Shown: piece after piece, positions 8,071 through 18,400 of the stretch | How positions within the stretch are numbered: the stretch's first letter is position 1 | Layout of the letters: the number at the start of each line of letters is the position of its first letter | Assembly: GCA_024276995.1 (NCBI GenBank) | Contig: JAJRWB010000047.1 | Span: forward strand, 1 to 64,000 | Direction: 5' to 3' | DNA length: 64,000 bases | Origin: Candidatus Eiseniibacteriota bacterium | Lineage (GTDB): Bacteria; Orphanbacterota; Orphanbacteria; Orphanbacterales; Orphanbacteraceae | Made by a program: the position numbers and the translations under genes | Notes under the pieces: generated by a model | Seen by the model: the letters and a program-made list of their open reading frames with translations, nothing else | What the model was told of the DNA's origin: nothing | Database searches by the model: none

Positions 8071-9141
8071 ATGGGCATGAAAGAGAAACTGTATCATTGG
8101 ATCGATGAACGATTCCAGATCGGCAACCTGGTCCGGTTCATGCAGCACAAGCGTGTACCGATGCACGGGAAGAGCATCTTCTATTACTTCGGCGGCATCG
8201 CGATGTTCTTCTTCACGATCCAGGTGATCTCGGGAATCCTCCTTCTCCTCTATTACAAGCCGGGCGAGGCGACCGCGTACGAGTCGGTTCAGTTCATCAC
8301 GTCGGAGGTCGAGTTCGGCTGGCTCGTCCGTTCGATTCACGCGTGGTCGGCGAACCTGATGATCCTGGCCGCGTTCATTCATATGTTCACCGTGTTCTTC
8401 GAGCGGGCGTTCCGCATGCCGCGCGAACTGACGTGGATCACCGGCGGGATTCTGCTGATGCTCGGCATGGGGTTCGGGTTCAGCGGTTATCTCCTCCCGT
8501 GGAACGAACTCGCCTATTTCGCCACCAAGGTGGGCACCGACATCATGGGCGCCATCCCGTTGATTGGGCCGTTCGCCCTAAAGCTTCTCCGGGGAGGGGA
8601 AGACGTGACCGGCGCGACGCTCTCGAGATTCTTCGCGGTCCACGTCGCCGTGATGCCCGCTCTCTTCACGCTCATCCTGTCGATCCATCTCCTGTTCGTG
8701 CAACGCCAGGGGATGAGCGAGCCGGACGAATGGAAGGAGATCAAGGAGGGCGACCGGCGATACATGCCGTTCTTCCCCCACTTCATGCTCCGCGACGTGC
8801 TCCTGTGGACCGTCGCGCTGAACGTACTCGCCCTCCTCGCCATCCTCTGGCCGAGCGAGCTGGGGCTCAAGGCCGACCCGTTCGCGTCGGCCCCCGCGGG
8901 CATACGGCCGGAATGGTATTTCCTGTTCATGTTCCAGACGCTGAAGCTGATCCCTCCCCACGTGCTCTTCATGGAAGGGGAGATTCTCGGTATCGTCGGG
9001 TTCGGAGTCGGCGCCGCGGCGTGGGTGCTGCTCCCCCTCTGGATCGGGTCGAAAGTAAAATCCACCACCACCGGCATCATCGGCACGCTGGTTGTTCTGT
9101 ACATCGTGGGCATGACCGTGTGGGGTTACATCGCCTCCTGA
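8071..9141 (+). CDS. Cytochrome b of a b6f/bc-type quinol oxidoreductase
   Basis: 356 residues, membrane-embedded throughout. Heme-b ligands can be read as His90 and His104 in the second helix, and His191 and His206 in the fourth. There are 13 residues between the first pair and 14 between the second, the b6-type spacing. PEWY (280-283), the Qo-site motif, is present. The cyt-b6-like N-terminal half and subunit-IV-like C-terminal half are in one chain, as in bc complexes. ATG at 8071 is used; a second ATG lies two codons later. Operon position after Rieske and before a nonaheme cytochrome indicates a menaquinol-oxidising complex without a classical cytochrome c1. Confidence 0.92.
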   Translation: MGMKEKLYHWIDERFQIGNLVRFMQHKRVPMHGKSIFYYFGGIAMFFFTIQVISGILLLLYYKPGEATAYESVQFITSEVEFGWLVRSIHAWSANLMILAAFIHMFTVFFERAFRMPRELTWITGGILLMLGMGFGFSGYLLPWNELAYFATKVGTDIMGAIPLIGPFALKLLRGGEDVTGATLSRFFAVHVAVMPALFTLILSIHLLFVQRQGMSEPDEWKEIKEGDRRYMPFFPHFMLRDVLLWTVALNVLALLAILWPSELGLKADPFASAPAGIRPEWYFLFMFQTLKLIPPHVLFMEGEILGIVGFGVGAAAWVLLPLWIGSKVKSTTTGIIGTLVVLYIVGMTVWGYIAS

Positions 9142-9169
9142 CGGAGGAGAGTTGGAGAGAATCGGTCTG

Positions 9170-10462
9170 ATGATGAAGAAAACGCTTGGGCCGGGAAACG
9201 TGTCGTGGAAGTGGATCCTCCTCGCCGCGGGCATGCTTTTCGCGGCGTTCCCCGCGCCGGCCGGCGCCGGAGAAGAGGAGGGCGGGGGAGGCACGTGCTA
9301 CGCCTGTCACCTCGAGAACGCGGAGGACGCCGATTCGCCGGCATCGAGCTTCGCCGACGACATCCACTACCGGCGGAGGCTCGGCTGCTCCGGCTGCCAC
9401 GGCGGCGACAGCACGTCCGATGATCCCGACGAAGCGATGAGCGAGGAGGCGGGCTTCATCGGCGCGCCCGACCGGGAGGACATTCCGGCGCTCTGCGGGA
9501 AGTGCCATTCGAACCTCGAATATATGCGCGGTTTCAACCCTTCCGCCCGGACCGACCAGATGGAGGAGTACTTCACCAGCGTGCACGGAAAACGACTCGT
9601 CTCCGGCGACACGAATGTCGCCACGTGCGCCGACTGTCACGATGTTCACAAGATCCGGCCGGTGGACGAGCCGAAGTCATCGGTCTACCCGCTGAATATC
9701 CCTTCCACGTGCGGGAAATGCCACCGGAATGAGACGCTCATGAGCAGCTACGGGATCCCCTCCGACCAGGTGAAACACTACACCCAATCGGTACACGGCA
9801 AGGCGCTTCTCGAAAAACACGACCTGTCCGCGCCGACCTGCAACGACTGCCACGGCAATCACGGCGCCACCCCGCCCGGCGTAGAGTCGGTGGCGTACGT
9901 GTGCGGCATGTGCCACGCCACGGAGAACGAACTCTTCCAGAGCGGACCGAAGGGGAAGATCTTCCGGGACCGGAAAATGCCCGGTTGCGTATCGTGCCAC
10001 ACCCATCATGAAATCAGCCATCCCACGGAAAAGATGATCTCCTTTGACGAGAACGATACGGAAGGCCTCTGCCTGAAGTGTCACAGTCCGAACGACGAGA
10101 AACCGCGGAAAACGGCGATCGCCATGCGGGCGTTGCTCGACACGCTCACTGCAACCTATGCCGCGGCGGAAGCGAAGGTGCTCGACGCGGAGCAGAGGGG
10201 GATGGAGGTATCGGGTGCCCACTACATGCTGAAAGACGCGACACAGAAGATTTTCCAGTCGAGGACCTATCTGCATACGTTCAATGCGGACGAGATGAAG
10301 CCCCATGCGTTGGAGGGAACCGAGATCTCGAAGAAAGTGCTCGCCCTGGGGGAAAAGGCGATCCACGACTACTACTACAGGAGGCGGGGATTCGCCATAT
10401 CGACGCTGATTCTCTCGCTTCTCGCGGTGACTCTCTACTTGAAGATCCGAAGTCTCGACTGA
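9170..10462 (+). CDS. Nonaheme membrane-anchored cytochrome c
   Basis: 430 residues with a signal peptide (WILLAAGMLFAAFPAPAGAG) and nine CXXCH motifs in order: CYACH, CSGCH, CGKCH, CADCH, CGKCH, CNDCH, CGMCH, CVSCH, CLKCH. After the hemes come a helical region and a C-terminal membrane anchor (FAISTLILSLLAVTLYL). Heme-rich N-terminal plus C-terminal anchor fits a periplasmic electron-transfer subunit. It follows cytochrome b by 28 bp and probably takes the place of cytochrome c1. The start is uncertain: GGAGG sits 4 nt before an in-frame TTG at 9152, while GGAGAG sits 10 nt before the ATG at 9170, which I prefer. Confidence 0.9.
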   Translation: MMKKTLGPGNVSWKWILLAAGMLFAAFPAPAGAGEEEGGGGTCYACHLENAEDADSPASSFADDIHYRRRLGCSGCHGGDSTSDDPDEAMSEEAGFIGAPDREDIPALCGKCHSNLEYMRGFNPSARTDQMEEYFTSVHGKRLVSGDTNVATCADCHDVHKIRPVDEPKSSVYPLNIPSTCGKCHRNETLMSSYGIPSDQVKHYTQSVHGKALLEKHDLSAPTCNDCHGNHGATPPGVESVAYVCGMCHATENELFQSGPKGKIFRDRKMPGCVSCHTHHEISHPTEKMISFDENDTEGLCLKCHSPNDEKPRKTAIAMRALLDTLTATYAAAEAKVLDAEQRGMEVSGAHYMLKDATQKIFQSRTYLHTFNADEMKPHALEGTEISKKVLALGEKAIHDYYYRRRGFAISTLILSLLAVTLYLKIRSLD

Positions 10463-10480
10463 TGAAAACGAACGATCACG

Positions 10481-10518
10481 CGGACCGGGATACCCTCGAG
10501 GCCATTACTCCCGGTCCG
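10481..10518. terminator. Hairpin at a convergent gene junction
   Basis: CGGACCGGGA pairs perfectly with TCCCGGTCCG over an 18-nt loop, between the ends of the cytochrome operon and the acyltransferase gene and overlapping the latter's stop codon. No clear T-run on either side. Confidence 0.45.
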
Positions 10519-11074
10519 TGTGTTCCGGCCTGATTTCGCCCGCCTTCTCGGGATACTTCCCCCGCTTTCCCTCGTAGAACGCGCGGATCGTCTCGAAATC
10601 CGCATCGATGTCCCCCGACGGCTCGAAGCACGGACCGAATTCGACCCTCCTGCGGGGATAGTCGACGGACCCGAGAAGGATCGGCACTCCGGCGCGCTGC
10701 GCGATCCGGTAGAACCCGCTTTTCCAGTGGGTCGATTTCCCGCGGGTCGCCTCGGGAGTGATAATGAGCGCCAGGCGGTCGCGCCTGGCGAACTCTTCCG
10801 CCACTTGTTCGACGAGCCCCTGCGAGCGGGTCCTATCGATCGGAATCCCTCCGAGGGACCGGAAAATCGGGCCGAAGACTCCCCGAAAGAGGGTGTGCTT
10901 TCCCACCCACGACGCCTTCATCCCCAGTTTCCCGGTGAAGGCGATCATGACCAGGAAATCCCAATTCGACGTGTGGGGCGCTCCGACGACGACGTACTTC
11001 GGCGCGTCCGGCAGGGCGCCCCGATGATCCCACCGGAAAAGTTTCAGCATGGCGCTCCAGAAGAGGACCCGCAC
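10505..11074 (-). CDS. 1-acyl-glycerol-3-phosphate acyltransferase-like protein (PlsC family)
   Basis: 189 residues, GTG start. HTSNWD is the HX4D acyltransferase motif, followed by GGIPIDR and TPEATR (in place of the usual FPEGTR), the expected blocks of the LPLAT fold. The short length and lack of a membrane segment suggest a small member; acyl-acceptor is unknown. It lies 2 bp after the LemA gene and is the last gene of the TPM-nucleotidyltransferase-LemA unit. Confidence 0.8.
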   Translation of the reverse strand: MRVLFWSAMLKLFRWDHRGALPDAPKYVVVGAPHTSNWDFLVMIAFTGKLGMKASWVGKHTLFRGVFGPIFRSLGGIPIDRTRSQGLVEQVAEEFARRDRLALIITPEATRGKSTHWKSGFYRIAQRAGVPILLGSVDYPRRRVEFGPCFEPSGDIDADFETIRAFYEGKRGKYPEKAGEIRPEHTDRE

Positions 11075-11076
11075 TT

Positions 11077-11658
11077 TCAGAACTTTACCTTCGGTGCCGT
11101 GGATGCCGCTTCGGGCGCCTCGAAGAGCTTACCCTTTTCAAAATCGAAGAATCCGGCGATCACGTTCGTCGGGAACGACCGGAGTTTCGTGTTGTACATC
11201 ACCACCGAGTCGTTGTAGCGCTTCCTCTCGGTGGCGATCCTGTTCTCCGTGCCGGCCAGTTCGTCTTGGAGGCGGATGAAGTTCTGGTTCGCCTTCAAAT
11301 CGGGGTAACGCTCCACCACGAGGAGAAGCCGCGAGAGGGCGCCGGAAAGCTGGTTGTTGGCCGCCATCTTCTCAGGCAGCGTGCCGGCGCCACCCACCCG
11401 GGAACGCGCCTCGGTTACTTCGGTGAGCACTTCCTTCTCGTGGGTCGCGTACCCTTTTACGGTTTCCACGAGATTCGGGATGAGATCGTATCTCCGCTGA
11501 AGCTGGTTCTCCACCTGCGCCCATTTCCCCTTCACATCTTCGTCAAGGGCGACGAGCTGGTTATACGTCCCCTTCACCGTGGAATAGATCCCGATGAGGG
11601 CGACAAGCAGCACGCCGAGGACGACGAGAAGAACGACTTTCGCACTCCCCTTGCTCAT
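11077..11658 (-). CDS. lemA: LemA family protein
   Basis: 193 residues. An N-terminal membrane segment (VVLLVVLGVLLVALIGIY) is followed by the LemA core: YNQLVALDEDVKGKWAQVE, LQRRYDLIPNLVETVKGY, LLVVERYPDLKANQNF and the closing RKRYNDSVVMYNTKLRSFP. Family members are membrane-tethered helical bundles of unknown biochemical role, often next to TPM-domain genes, as here with one gene in between. The start overlaps the nucleotidyltransferase stop as ATGA. Confidence 0.92.
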   Translation of the reverse strand: MSKGSAKVVLLVVLGVLLVALIGIYSTVKGTYNQLVALDEDVKGKWAQVENQLQRRYDLIPNLVETVKGYATHEKEVLTEVTEARSRVGGAGTLPEKMAANNQLSGALSRLLLVVERYPDLKANQNFIRLQDELAGTENRIATERKRYNDSVVMYNTKLRSFPTNVIAGFFDFEKGKLFEAPEAASTAPKVKF

Positions 11659-12404
11659 GTGCGAACCTCCCTGTTCGGTGTATCGAAATCATCGAGAATC
11701 AAAACGAGTTTCCGAACCTCCTCGAGGTACGAATCGAACAACGCGAGCATATCGCCGGCACGGCGTTTTCCGCCGAGTCGAATCTCCTCGAGGTCTTCAA
11801 AGAGTGCATACTTCAGATCAAAACGATCACACACGCGGCGCATCGTCTCCATGGGCGATCCGCCGCTCTCCCCCCGGTCGAGCCAGAGGAGTCCCCGGAA
11901 GAGAGCATGAAAGGCGGGAAGACTCTCCCTCGCAAGGGCGTGGAGCGAGTGCGAATTCCCGCCGCTTTCGAGGTACCCCCGTCTGAGACGGAGAAGCCAG
12001 CCGCGCGCGTTCCGCTCCGCCTGGAGACGGACGGCGTCGCGGTCGATCACCAGGTTCTCGAGGGGGTCGCTTCCATGCACCGTCGAGTGGGCGACTTTCA
12101 TATCGAGAAACTCGATCGGGTAGGCGTCGAGGGCCCCGGCGATGTAGCGCTCCGTCAGGAAGAGGGGGATGTCCACGCCGTCGCGCCTCCATCGGCGGAC
12201 CGCGTCGAAGGCGTCCTCGAGGTCGAGAATCCCCTTCGCATCGAGAACGATCAGGATGTTGATGTCCGATCGGCCCGGACGATACTCCCCCCTCGCGGCG
12301 CTTCCGTAGAGGGTGACCGAAACGAGCCGGTCGCCGTAGATCTTCACGCTGTCGGAAACCACGTCCCCCACGATGTCATCGAGAGAGCGTCCCTTTCGCT
12401 TCAT
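11655..12404 (-). CDS. Nucleotidyltransferase-domain protein
   Basis: 249 residues from the ATG at 12404. An MNT-type nucleotidyltransferase core shows LYGSAARGEYRPGRSDINIL: GSxxRG-like glycine motif, then one Asp, with further acidic residues (DGVDIPLFL) about 55 residues later. The C-terminal half is helical, similar to the substrate-binding helical regions of streptomycin-adenylyltransferase-like enzymes. The usual second Asp in GxSDxD is replaced by Asn (RSDIN), which may affect metal binding. It is sandwiched between the TPM and LemA genes and overlaps lemA, so it belongs to that unit. No partner HEPN toxin gene is visible. Confidence 0.7.
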   Translation of the reverse strand: MKRKGRSLDDIVGDVVSDSVKIYGDRLVSVTLYGSAARGEYRPGRSDINILIVLDAKGILDLEDAFDAVRRWRRDGVDIPLFLTERYIAGALDAYPIEFLDMKVAHSTVHGSDPLENLVIDRDAVRLQAERNARGWLLRLRRGYLESGGNSHSLHALARESLPAFHALFRGLLWLDRGESGGSPMETMRRVCDRFDLKYALFEDLEEIRLGGKRRAGDMLALFDSYLEEVRKLVLILDDFDTPNREVRT

Positions 12405-12441
12405 TCGAGATAGCCCCTTTCCGTCCGACCGGCCGCGCCGC

Positions 12442-13239
12442 TCAGAACCCTCTGCTCGCACCGCCCCCCCCGCTCATGCCCCCCCCGAAACCGGAAAATC
12501 CTCCCCCGCCTCCCCCACCGAACGAGCCGAAACCACCGCCGAACGAGCCGAATCCGCCCCCTCCCATCGACGTGCGCCGGCCCATCATCATGGGAAGGAA
12601 TATCCACGGAAACATGCGGGATCGGCTCATGAGAATCAGGAAGATGATCAGCGGGAGAATCGAACCACGACCACCCCTCGAGCGGCGGGCCGGCCGGGGG
12701 GCGTCGATCCGCCCCTCGAGGGTGACCCCCGCATCGGCGTCGATCACGTCGATGAGCCCCGCCACACCGCCGATCACTCCCGAATCCCAGTCGTCCCGGC
12801 GAAGATGGGGGATGACGTATTCATCGAGAATCGCCCCAACTTTCCCGTCCGGGAGGATTCCCTCGAGACCGTATCCCGTCTCGATCCGGACACGCCTTTC
12901 CTTCACCGCGACGAGAAGGAGCACACCCCGGTCCTCGCCCTTCTTGCCGATTCCCCACCTTTCATAAAGGGTGGTGGCGTACTCCTCCACCGGAACGCCT
13001 TCGAGAGAGGGTACGACAGCCACCGCCACGGTGACGCCGCTCTTATCGAGGAGTTCTTGCGAGAGCGTTTCGAGGCCGCGCATCGTTCGCGCCGAGAGAA
13101 CGCCGGCAAAATCGTTCACCAGGGCGCGCCGGTCGGGATAATTCTGCGCGTGCGCGCCCGGCGGCGCGGCGAGGAGCAGGGCGAGCAAGAGGACCCCGCG
13201 CACCCGCATCGTATTTCGTTTCCCGGTTCTCCGTTCCAT
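12442..13239 (-). CDS. TPM-domain membrane protein (YgcG family)
   Basis: 265 residues. Signal peptide ([18 protein letters not shown]), then a TPM domain starting [16 protein letters not shown], with [33 protein letters not shown] and [17 protein letters not shown], all family blocks. A membrane segment near residue 215 ([11 protein letters not shown]) leads to a very Gly/Ser/Phe-rich tail. TPM proteins are often encoded with LemA. The start at 13239 is preceded by AAGGAAAC; it lies back to back with the acs gene. Confidence 0.9.
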   Translation of the reverse strand: MERRTGKRNTMRVRGVLLLALLLAAPPGAHAQNYPDRRALVNDFAGVLSARTMRGLETLSQELLDKSGVTVAVAVVPSLEGVPVEEYATTLYERWGIGKKGEDRGVLLLVAVKERRVRIETGYGLEGILPDGKVGAILDEYVIPHLRRDDWDSGVIGGVAGLIDVIDADAGVTLEGRIDAPRPARRSRGGRGSILPLIIFLILMSRSRMFPWIFLPMMMGRRTSMGGGGFGSFGGGFGSFGGGGGGGFSGFGGGMSGGGGASRGF

Positions 13240-13322
13240 GACAGTTTCCTTTTTACCAGAATACCGGCCGGGAACACAGAGCATTCGGACGGGGAGGCCG
13301 AACACCCACCCGGCAGCCTACC

Positions 13323-13351
13323 TTGACCCTCCCGGTCGCCCGTGGCAGAAT
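13323..13351 (+). promoter_or_regulatory. Sigma70-like promoter of acs
   Basis: TTGACC (13323-13328), 17-bp spacer, CAGAAT (13346-13351), 30 bp before the acs start. Confidence 0.5.
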
Positions 13352-13381
13352 CACCCGACACCACCCATCCCGGAGGAAAGG

Positions 13382-15331
13382 ATGCCCCAAAAAGATATCG
13401 ACTCGCTCCTCAGCGAGGACCGCCGATTCCCTCCCCCCGCTTCCTTCCGCTCCGGCGCGAGAATCGGTTCGATGGAAGAGTACGAGAAGATGTACCGCGA
13501 TTCGGTGGAGAATCGCGAAGAATTCTGGGCGGCTGTAGCCGACAAGCTCCACTGGTTCCGCAAATGGGACGAAGTGCTCCGGTGGGAGGCTCCGAAAGCG
13601 GAGTGGTTCGTCGGGGGAAAGACGAACCTTTCGTACAACTGCCTCGACGTCCATTTGAAGACGTGGCGCAGGAACAAGGCGGCGATCATCTGGGAGGGAG
13701 AGCCGGGGGAAACGAGGATCCTCACCTACCAGGCGCTCCACCGCGAGGTGTGCCATTTCGCCAACGTACTGAAACGGCTCGGCGTGAAACAGGGCGAACC
13801 GGTGATCCTCTACATGCCGATGGTGCCCGAACTGGCGATCGCCATGCTCGCCTGCGCCCGGATCGGAGCGCCCCACTCGATCATCTTCGGCGGTTTCAGC
13901 GCCGCGTCGATTCGCGACCGCGTGAACGACGCGAAGGCGCGCGTCGTGATCACCGCCGACGGCGGCTGGAGACGAGGTGAGGTGGTGCCTCTCAAGGAAA
14001 CGGTCGACAAGGCGGTCGATGAGTGCCCTACCATCGAACAGGTGGTGGTGCTTCGACGCACCGGGCGGGAGATCGCCTTCCATCCGGAGCGGGATCACTG
14101 GTGGCACGAGATCATCGAGGCGGTGGACGCCGATTGTCCCGCCGAACCGCTCGACGCGGAACATCCCCTCTACATTCTTTACACGAGCGGTTCCACCGGG
14201 AAACCGAAAGGCGTGCTCCACACCACGGGCGGCTACATGGTCGGCACGTACGCCACCTCACGGTGGGTGTTCGACCTGAAGGAGGAGGACACGTACTGGT
14301 GCACCGCCGACATCGGCTGGGTCACCGGCCACAGCTACGTGGTCTACGGCATCCTCGCGAACGGCGCGACCACGGTGATGTACGAAGGCGCCCCGAATTG
14401 GCCCGAAGCGGACCGTTTCTGGTCGATCGTCGAGAAGCACGGAGTCACGATCTTCTACACCGCCCCCACGGCGATCCGGGCGTTCATCAAGTGGGGCGAA
14501 CAGTGGCCCGACCGGCATGATCTCTCGTCGCTCCGCCTCCTCGGCACAGTGGGCGAGCCGATCAACCCGGAAGCGTGGATCTGGTACCACACGGTGATCG
14601 GGAAGAAGCGCTGCCCCATCGTCGACACCTGGTGGCAGACCGAGACGGGTACGATCATGATCTCACCCCTTCCCGGCGCGACAAGCACACGGCCCGGATC
14701 GGCGACACTTCCCCTTCCCGGTGTGGTGCCCGAAATCGTCGATCATGACGGCAGGCCGGTGGAGAAGGGCAAGGGGGGATTCCTCGTGATCCGCGAACCG
14801 TGGCCCGCCATGCTCCGCACGATCTACGGCGACGACGAGCGCTACAAGACGCAGTACTGGAGCACCGTGAAGGATGCCTACTTCACGGGAGACGGGGCGC
14901 GCCGCGACGATGACGACTTCTACTGGCTCATGGGACGGGTGGACGACGTGATCAACATCGCCGGCCACCGACTCGGCACGATGGAGGTGGAAAGCGCCCT
15001 GGTGAGCCACCCGAAGGTGGCGGAGGCCGCCGTCGTGGGAAAACCGGACGAGATCCGCGGGGAGGTCATCGCCGCCTTCGTCACCGTCGAATCGGGCGTC
15101 GAAACGGGCGCGGACCTCGAGAAAGAGCTGAAAGATCACGTGGTGGAGGAGATCGGCGCCATCGCCCGCCCATCCGACCTCCGCTTCACCGACGCCCTCC
15201 CGAAAACGAGGAGCGGCAAGATCATGCGCCGCCTTCTCCGCGACATCGCCGCCGGAAGGGAGAGTGCCGGCGACACGACAACTCTCGAAGATGAGAGCAT
15301 TCTGAAGCGATTGAGAGAAAAGAAGCCGTAA
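13382..15331 (+). CDS. acs: Acetyl-CoA synthetase (AMP-forming)
   Basis: 649 residues, the usual Acs length. Acetate + ATP + CoA to acetyl-CoA + AMP + PPi. [11 protein letters not shown] is the P-loop-like adenylation motif, DTWWQTETG the substrate pocket motif with the Acs Trp, [23 protein letters not shown] the hinge region, and [13 protein letters not shown] carries the acetylatable catalytic Lys. The start follows GGAGGAAAGG. Transcribed alone from its own promoter. With the nearby acyl-CoA dehydrogenase it suggests acetate and fatty acid use. Confidence 0.95.
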   Translation: MPQKDIDSLLSEDRRFPPPASFRSGARIGSMEEYEKMYRDSVENREEFWAAVADKLHWFRKWDEVLRWEAPKAEWFVGGKTNLSYNCLDVHLKTWRRNKAAIIWEGEPGETRILTYQALHREVCHFANVLKRLGVKQGEPVILYMPMVPELAIAMLACARIGAPHSIIFGGFSAASIRDRVNDAKARVVITADGGWRRGEVVPLKETVDKAVDECPTIEQVVVLRRTGREIAFHPERDHWWHEIIEAVDADCPAEPLDAEHPLYILYTSGSTGKPKGVLHTTGGYMVGTYATSRWVFDLKEEDTYWCTADIGWVTGHSYVVYGILANGATTVMYEGAPNWPEADRFWSIVEKHGVTIFYTAPTAIRAFIKWGEQWPDRHDLSSLRLLGTVGEPINPEAWIWYHTVIGKKRCPIVDTWWQTETGTIMISPLPGATSTRPGSATLPLPGVVPEIVDHDGRPVEKGKGGFLVIREPWPAMLRTIYGDDERYKTQYWSTVKDAYFTGDGARRDDDDFYWLMGRVDDVINIAGHRLGTMEVESALVSHPKVAEAAVVGKPDEIRGEVIAAFVTVESGVETGADLEKELKDHVVEEIGAIARPSDLRFTDALPKTRSGKIMRRLLRDIAAGRESAGDTTTLEDESILKRLREKKP

Positions 15332-15401
15332 AGTCCCATCCATCCGCCGCCGATATCTCTACCAGAACGCGTGCGACATAGTGAAAATTTCGCACTCCCT
15401 G

Positions 15402-15430
15402 TTGAACGGGAAGCGCCGGATTGCTAAGAT
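15402..15430 (+). promoter_or_regulatory. Sigma70-like promoter of the S8 protease gene
   Basis: TTGAAC (15402-15407), 17-bp spacer, TAAGAT (15425-15430), 54 bp before the GTG start. Confidence 0.55.
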
Positions 15431-15484
15431 GGTCCGGCTTCCTGTCCGAATCAGCACCACCGTCCACTCCACCCGGGGGGAGCC

Positions 15485-18400
15485 GTGTTCCCGCGCCGCG
15501 CATTTCTTCGTGCGCTTCCGCTTCTCGGAGGGCTTCTCGCCCTCCCCGCCCCGATGTCCGCCAAGCCGGCGCGGCACGACCCGGCGGAAGCGACACCCCC
15601 GGTCTCCACCGCCGCCGAGCCGTTTCATCGTCCGACCGGAGCAATCCCCGGCGAACCGATCCATCTCGTAGAAAAACGAACCGTGCCGCCGGTCCGAAGA
15701 GAAGGTCCGGTGCGTCTCGCCGGGGGAGCGGTGATCGAACCGACGTCCGCCCCGCGGTGGAACGGCGACGGGGAAAGCACGGGCCGATGGTTCGTCGTGC
15801 GTTTCGAAGGCCCGGTGCGCGACTCGTGGCGCCGCGCCCTGGCGAAGGAGGGCTTCGAGGCGGCGTTCTACCTCCCTCCCGACGCACTCGTGATCCGCGC
15901 GGCGAAGGGCCGGGCGGGCGAACTCGCGACGATGCCGGGTGTTTCATGGATCGTTCCATACGATTCTCGACTGCGCACCGCCCCAAGCTTCGCCGAATCG
16001 CTAAGAACGAAGACCCACCCGGGCGGGGAGCGCGGTCCCCTCGAAGTGGTGGCGCTCCTCTTTCCAGGCGCCGACGCCGCGGAGGCGGCCCGCGAGATCG
16101 AAAAGGCGGGCGGGACGATCGGTCGCCGCGGCGAAAGCCTGTTCGAGGTGTCGATCCCGCCGGGCGCCGCCGCCGATCTCGCCGCCGTCGACGAGATCCG
16201 CTGGATCGAACCGAAGCGCCCGGTGCGGTTCTTCAACCGCGACTGCCAGTGGGTCGTCCAAAGCGACACGAGCAATTCCCGCCCGCTCTGGAACGAGGGA
16301 CTCACCGGTGCGGGCGTCCTCCTATCCCTTTGCGACAGTGGCATACGAACGACGCACGATATGTTCCGCGACGATCTCTACCCGGTGACCGGATACGGGG
16401 ACTTCCCCCTCCACCGAAAACTGATCGCTTACTGGAAGGCCGATTCGACGGCGTCGATCCTCTTCGGAGACGATTCCGGTGCTGCGTGGCACGGGACCCA
16501 CACGTCGTGCACCGCCGCCGGAAATGACGCGCCGGGCGGATCGAGCGCCGACGACGGGATCGCTCCCGACGCGAAGATCCTCTTCGTCGACGCGGGAGGA
16601 AGTACCGACGAAGTCTTCCTCCCCCCCGACCTGGGCGACCTCTTCCGGGCGGTGTACGACGGGAACAGCGCCGGCGCGCCGCGGATCCTATCGAATTCGT
16701 GGGGCGCCCTTCAGGGGGGCGTCTATGACTATCGCTGCGAGCAGGTCGACCGGTTCGTCTGGGAACACGACGACTTCCTCGTGCTCTTTTCGAATGGAAA
16801 CGGCTCGTCGCCGAATACGGTCGGTTCGCCCGCCGTCTCGAAGAACGTGATCAGCGTAGGGGGTACGGAGAACGGTTCATCGGCGGGACAGATCTACGGA
16901 TACACGAGCCGCGGTCCCACCGACGACGGACGTCTCAAGCCGACGCTCTGCGCCCCGGCGAGGCTCGCCTCCGCGTCGGGCGCGGGTGACGGCCTCTACC
17001 AAACCCTTGAGGGAACGAGCATGGCGACCCCCGCCGTCGCGGGGGCCGCCGCGCTTATCCGGCAGTATTTCATCGAAGGGTGGTACCCGACCGGCATCGC
17101 CGGGGCCTCCCCACCACTCACCCCTTCGGCGGCGCTCCTGAAGGCGGTTCTCGTGGCGAGCGGAGAAGACGACGTGAGCGGCTACACGATTCCCTCGAAC
17201 GATATCGGCTGGGGCCGAATCCGCGTCCGCGACGCCCTCTACTTTCCGGGCGACACGCGACGGCTCGCCGTGGTGGATCAATCACCCGGAATCATGACGG
17301 GTGAACAATTTCTATATCAGGTGAACGTGGTCTCCACCGCCGAGCCCCTCGAAATCGCCCTCGTTTGGAACGACTACCCCTCGTCGCCCGCCGCCGCGGT
17401 GAACCTGGTGAACGATCTGAATCTCACGGTGAGCGACGGCGTCACGTCGTATCGGGGCAACGTCTTCTCGGGAGGCGTCTCCATCGCAGGGGGATCGGTC
17501 GATTCGCTGAACGTGGAAGAGGAGGTGCTCGTCCCCTCGCCGGGTGCCGGGACGTGGACGATCACCGTCGAGGGATTCGCCGTACCCTTCGGCCCTCAAC
17601 CTTTCGCCCTCGTGGTGACGGGCGCCCTCGACGGCAGTGCCGGCTCGATCGCCCTCGACAAAGGATCGTACGGCGGCGCGGACACGGTGCGGGTATCGGT
17701 GGAGGACGGGAACGAGACGACACCGCCGTCGGTGACCGTGCGAAGCGACACGGAGCCGGCCGGCGAGACGATCGTTCTCCAGGGGAGCGGCGGCGTCTTT
17801 TCGGGAACGATCGCAACCTCGACGTCGTATCCCATGCCGGGCGACGGCGTGCTTGCCGTCAGCCAGGGCGACTCGATCCGCGTGGCATACAACGACGCGT
17901 CGCCCGCGGCCACGGCGAGTGCATCGGCAACGGTTCGCCTCGACGGGCCGCAGCTCACCTCCCCGTCCGCCATCGACCTGTCCGACATCGAAGCGACGGT
18001 ACGGTGGACCAGCACAGCGGCGGCCGACAGCCGCGTGATCTACGGACTCGATCCGGCGGGCCTTTCCGATACCGCGTGGACGACCGAGCTGGTCACGTCC
18101 CACACCGTCGCTCTTCACGGACTGGTTGCGGACACCACCTATTACTACCGAATCGAGTCGACCGATATCGGCGGCAACCGGACGACCGACGACGGCGGCG
18201 CCTTCCCCTACAGGCTGACCACCACCCCCCGGTCGGATGTGCTCCTTGTCATCGGCGATCCGACGTTCGAGAGAACCGACCATTACGAAAACGCCTTCGC
18301 GAGGAACGGCTGGTCCGCCACGGTCATCACCGGGACCGTGCCGGCCGTGGGGGATCGGAAGAAAGGGCTTCGAAGCTATCCTCTCGTCATCTGGCAGGCG

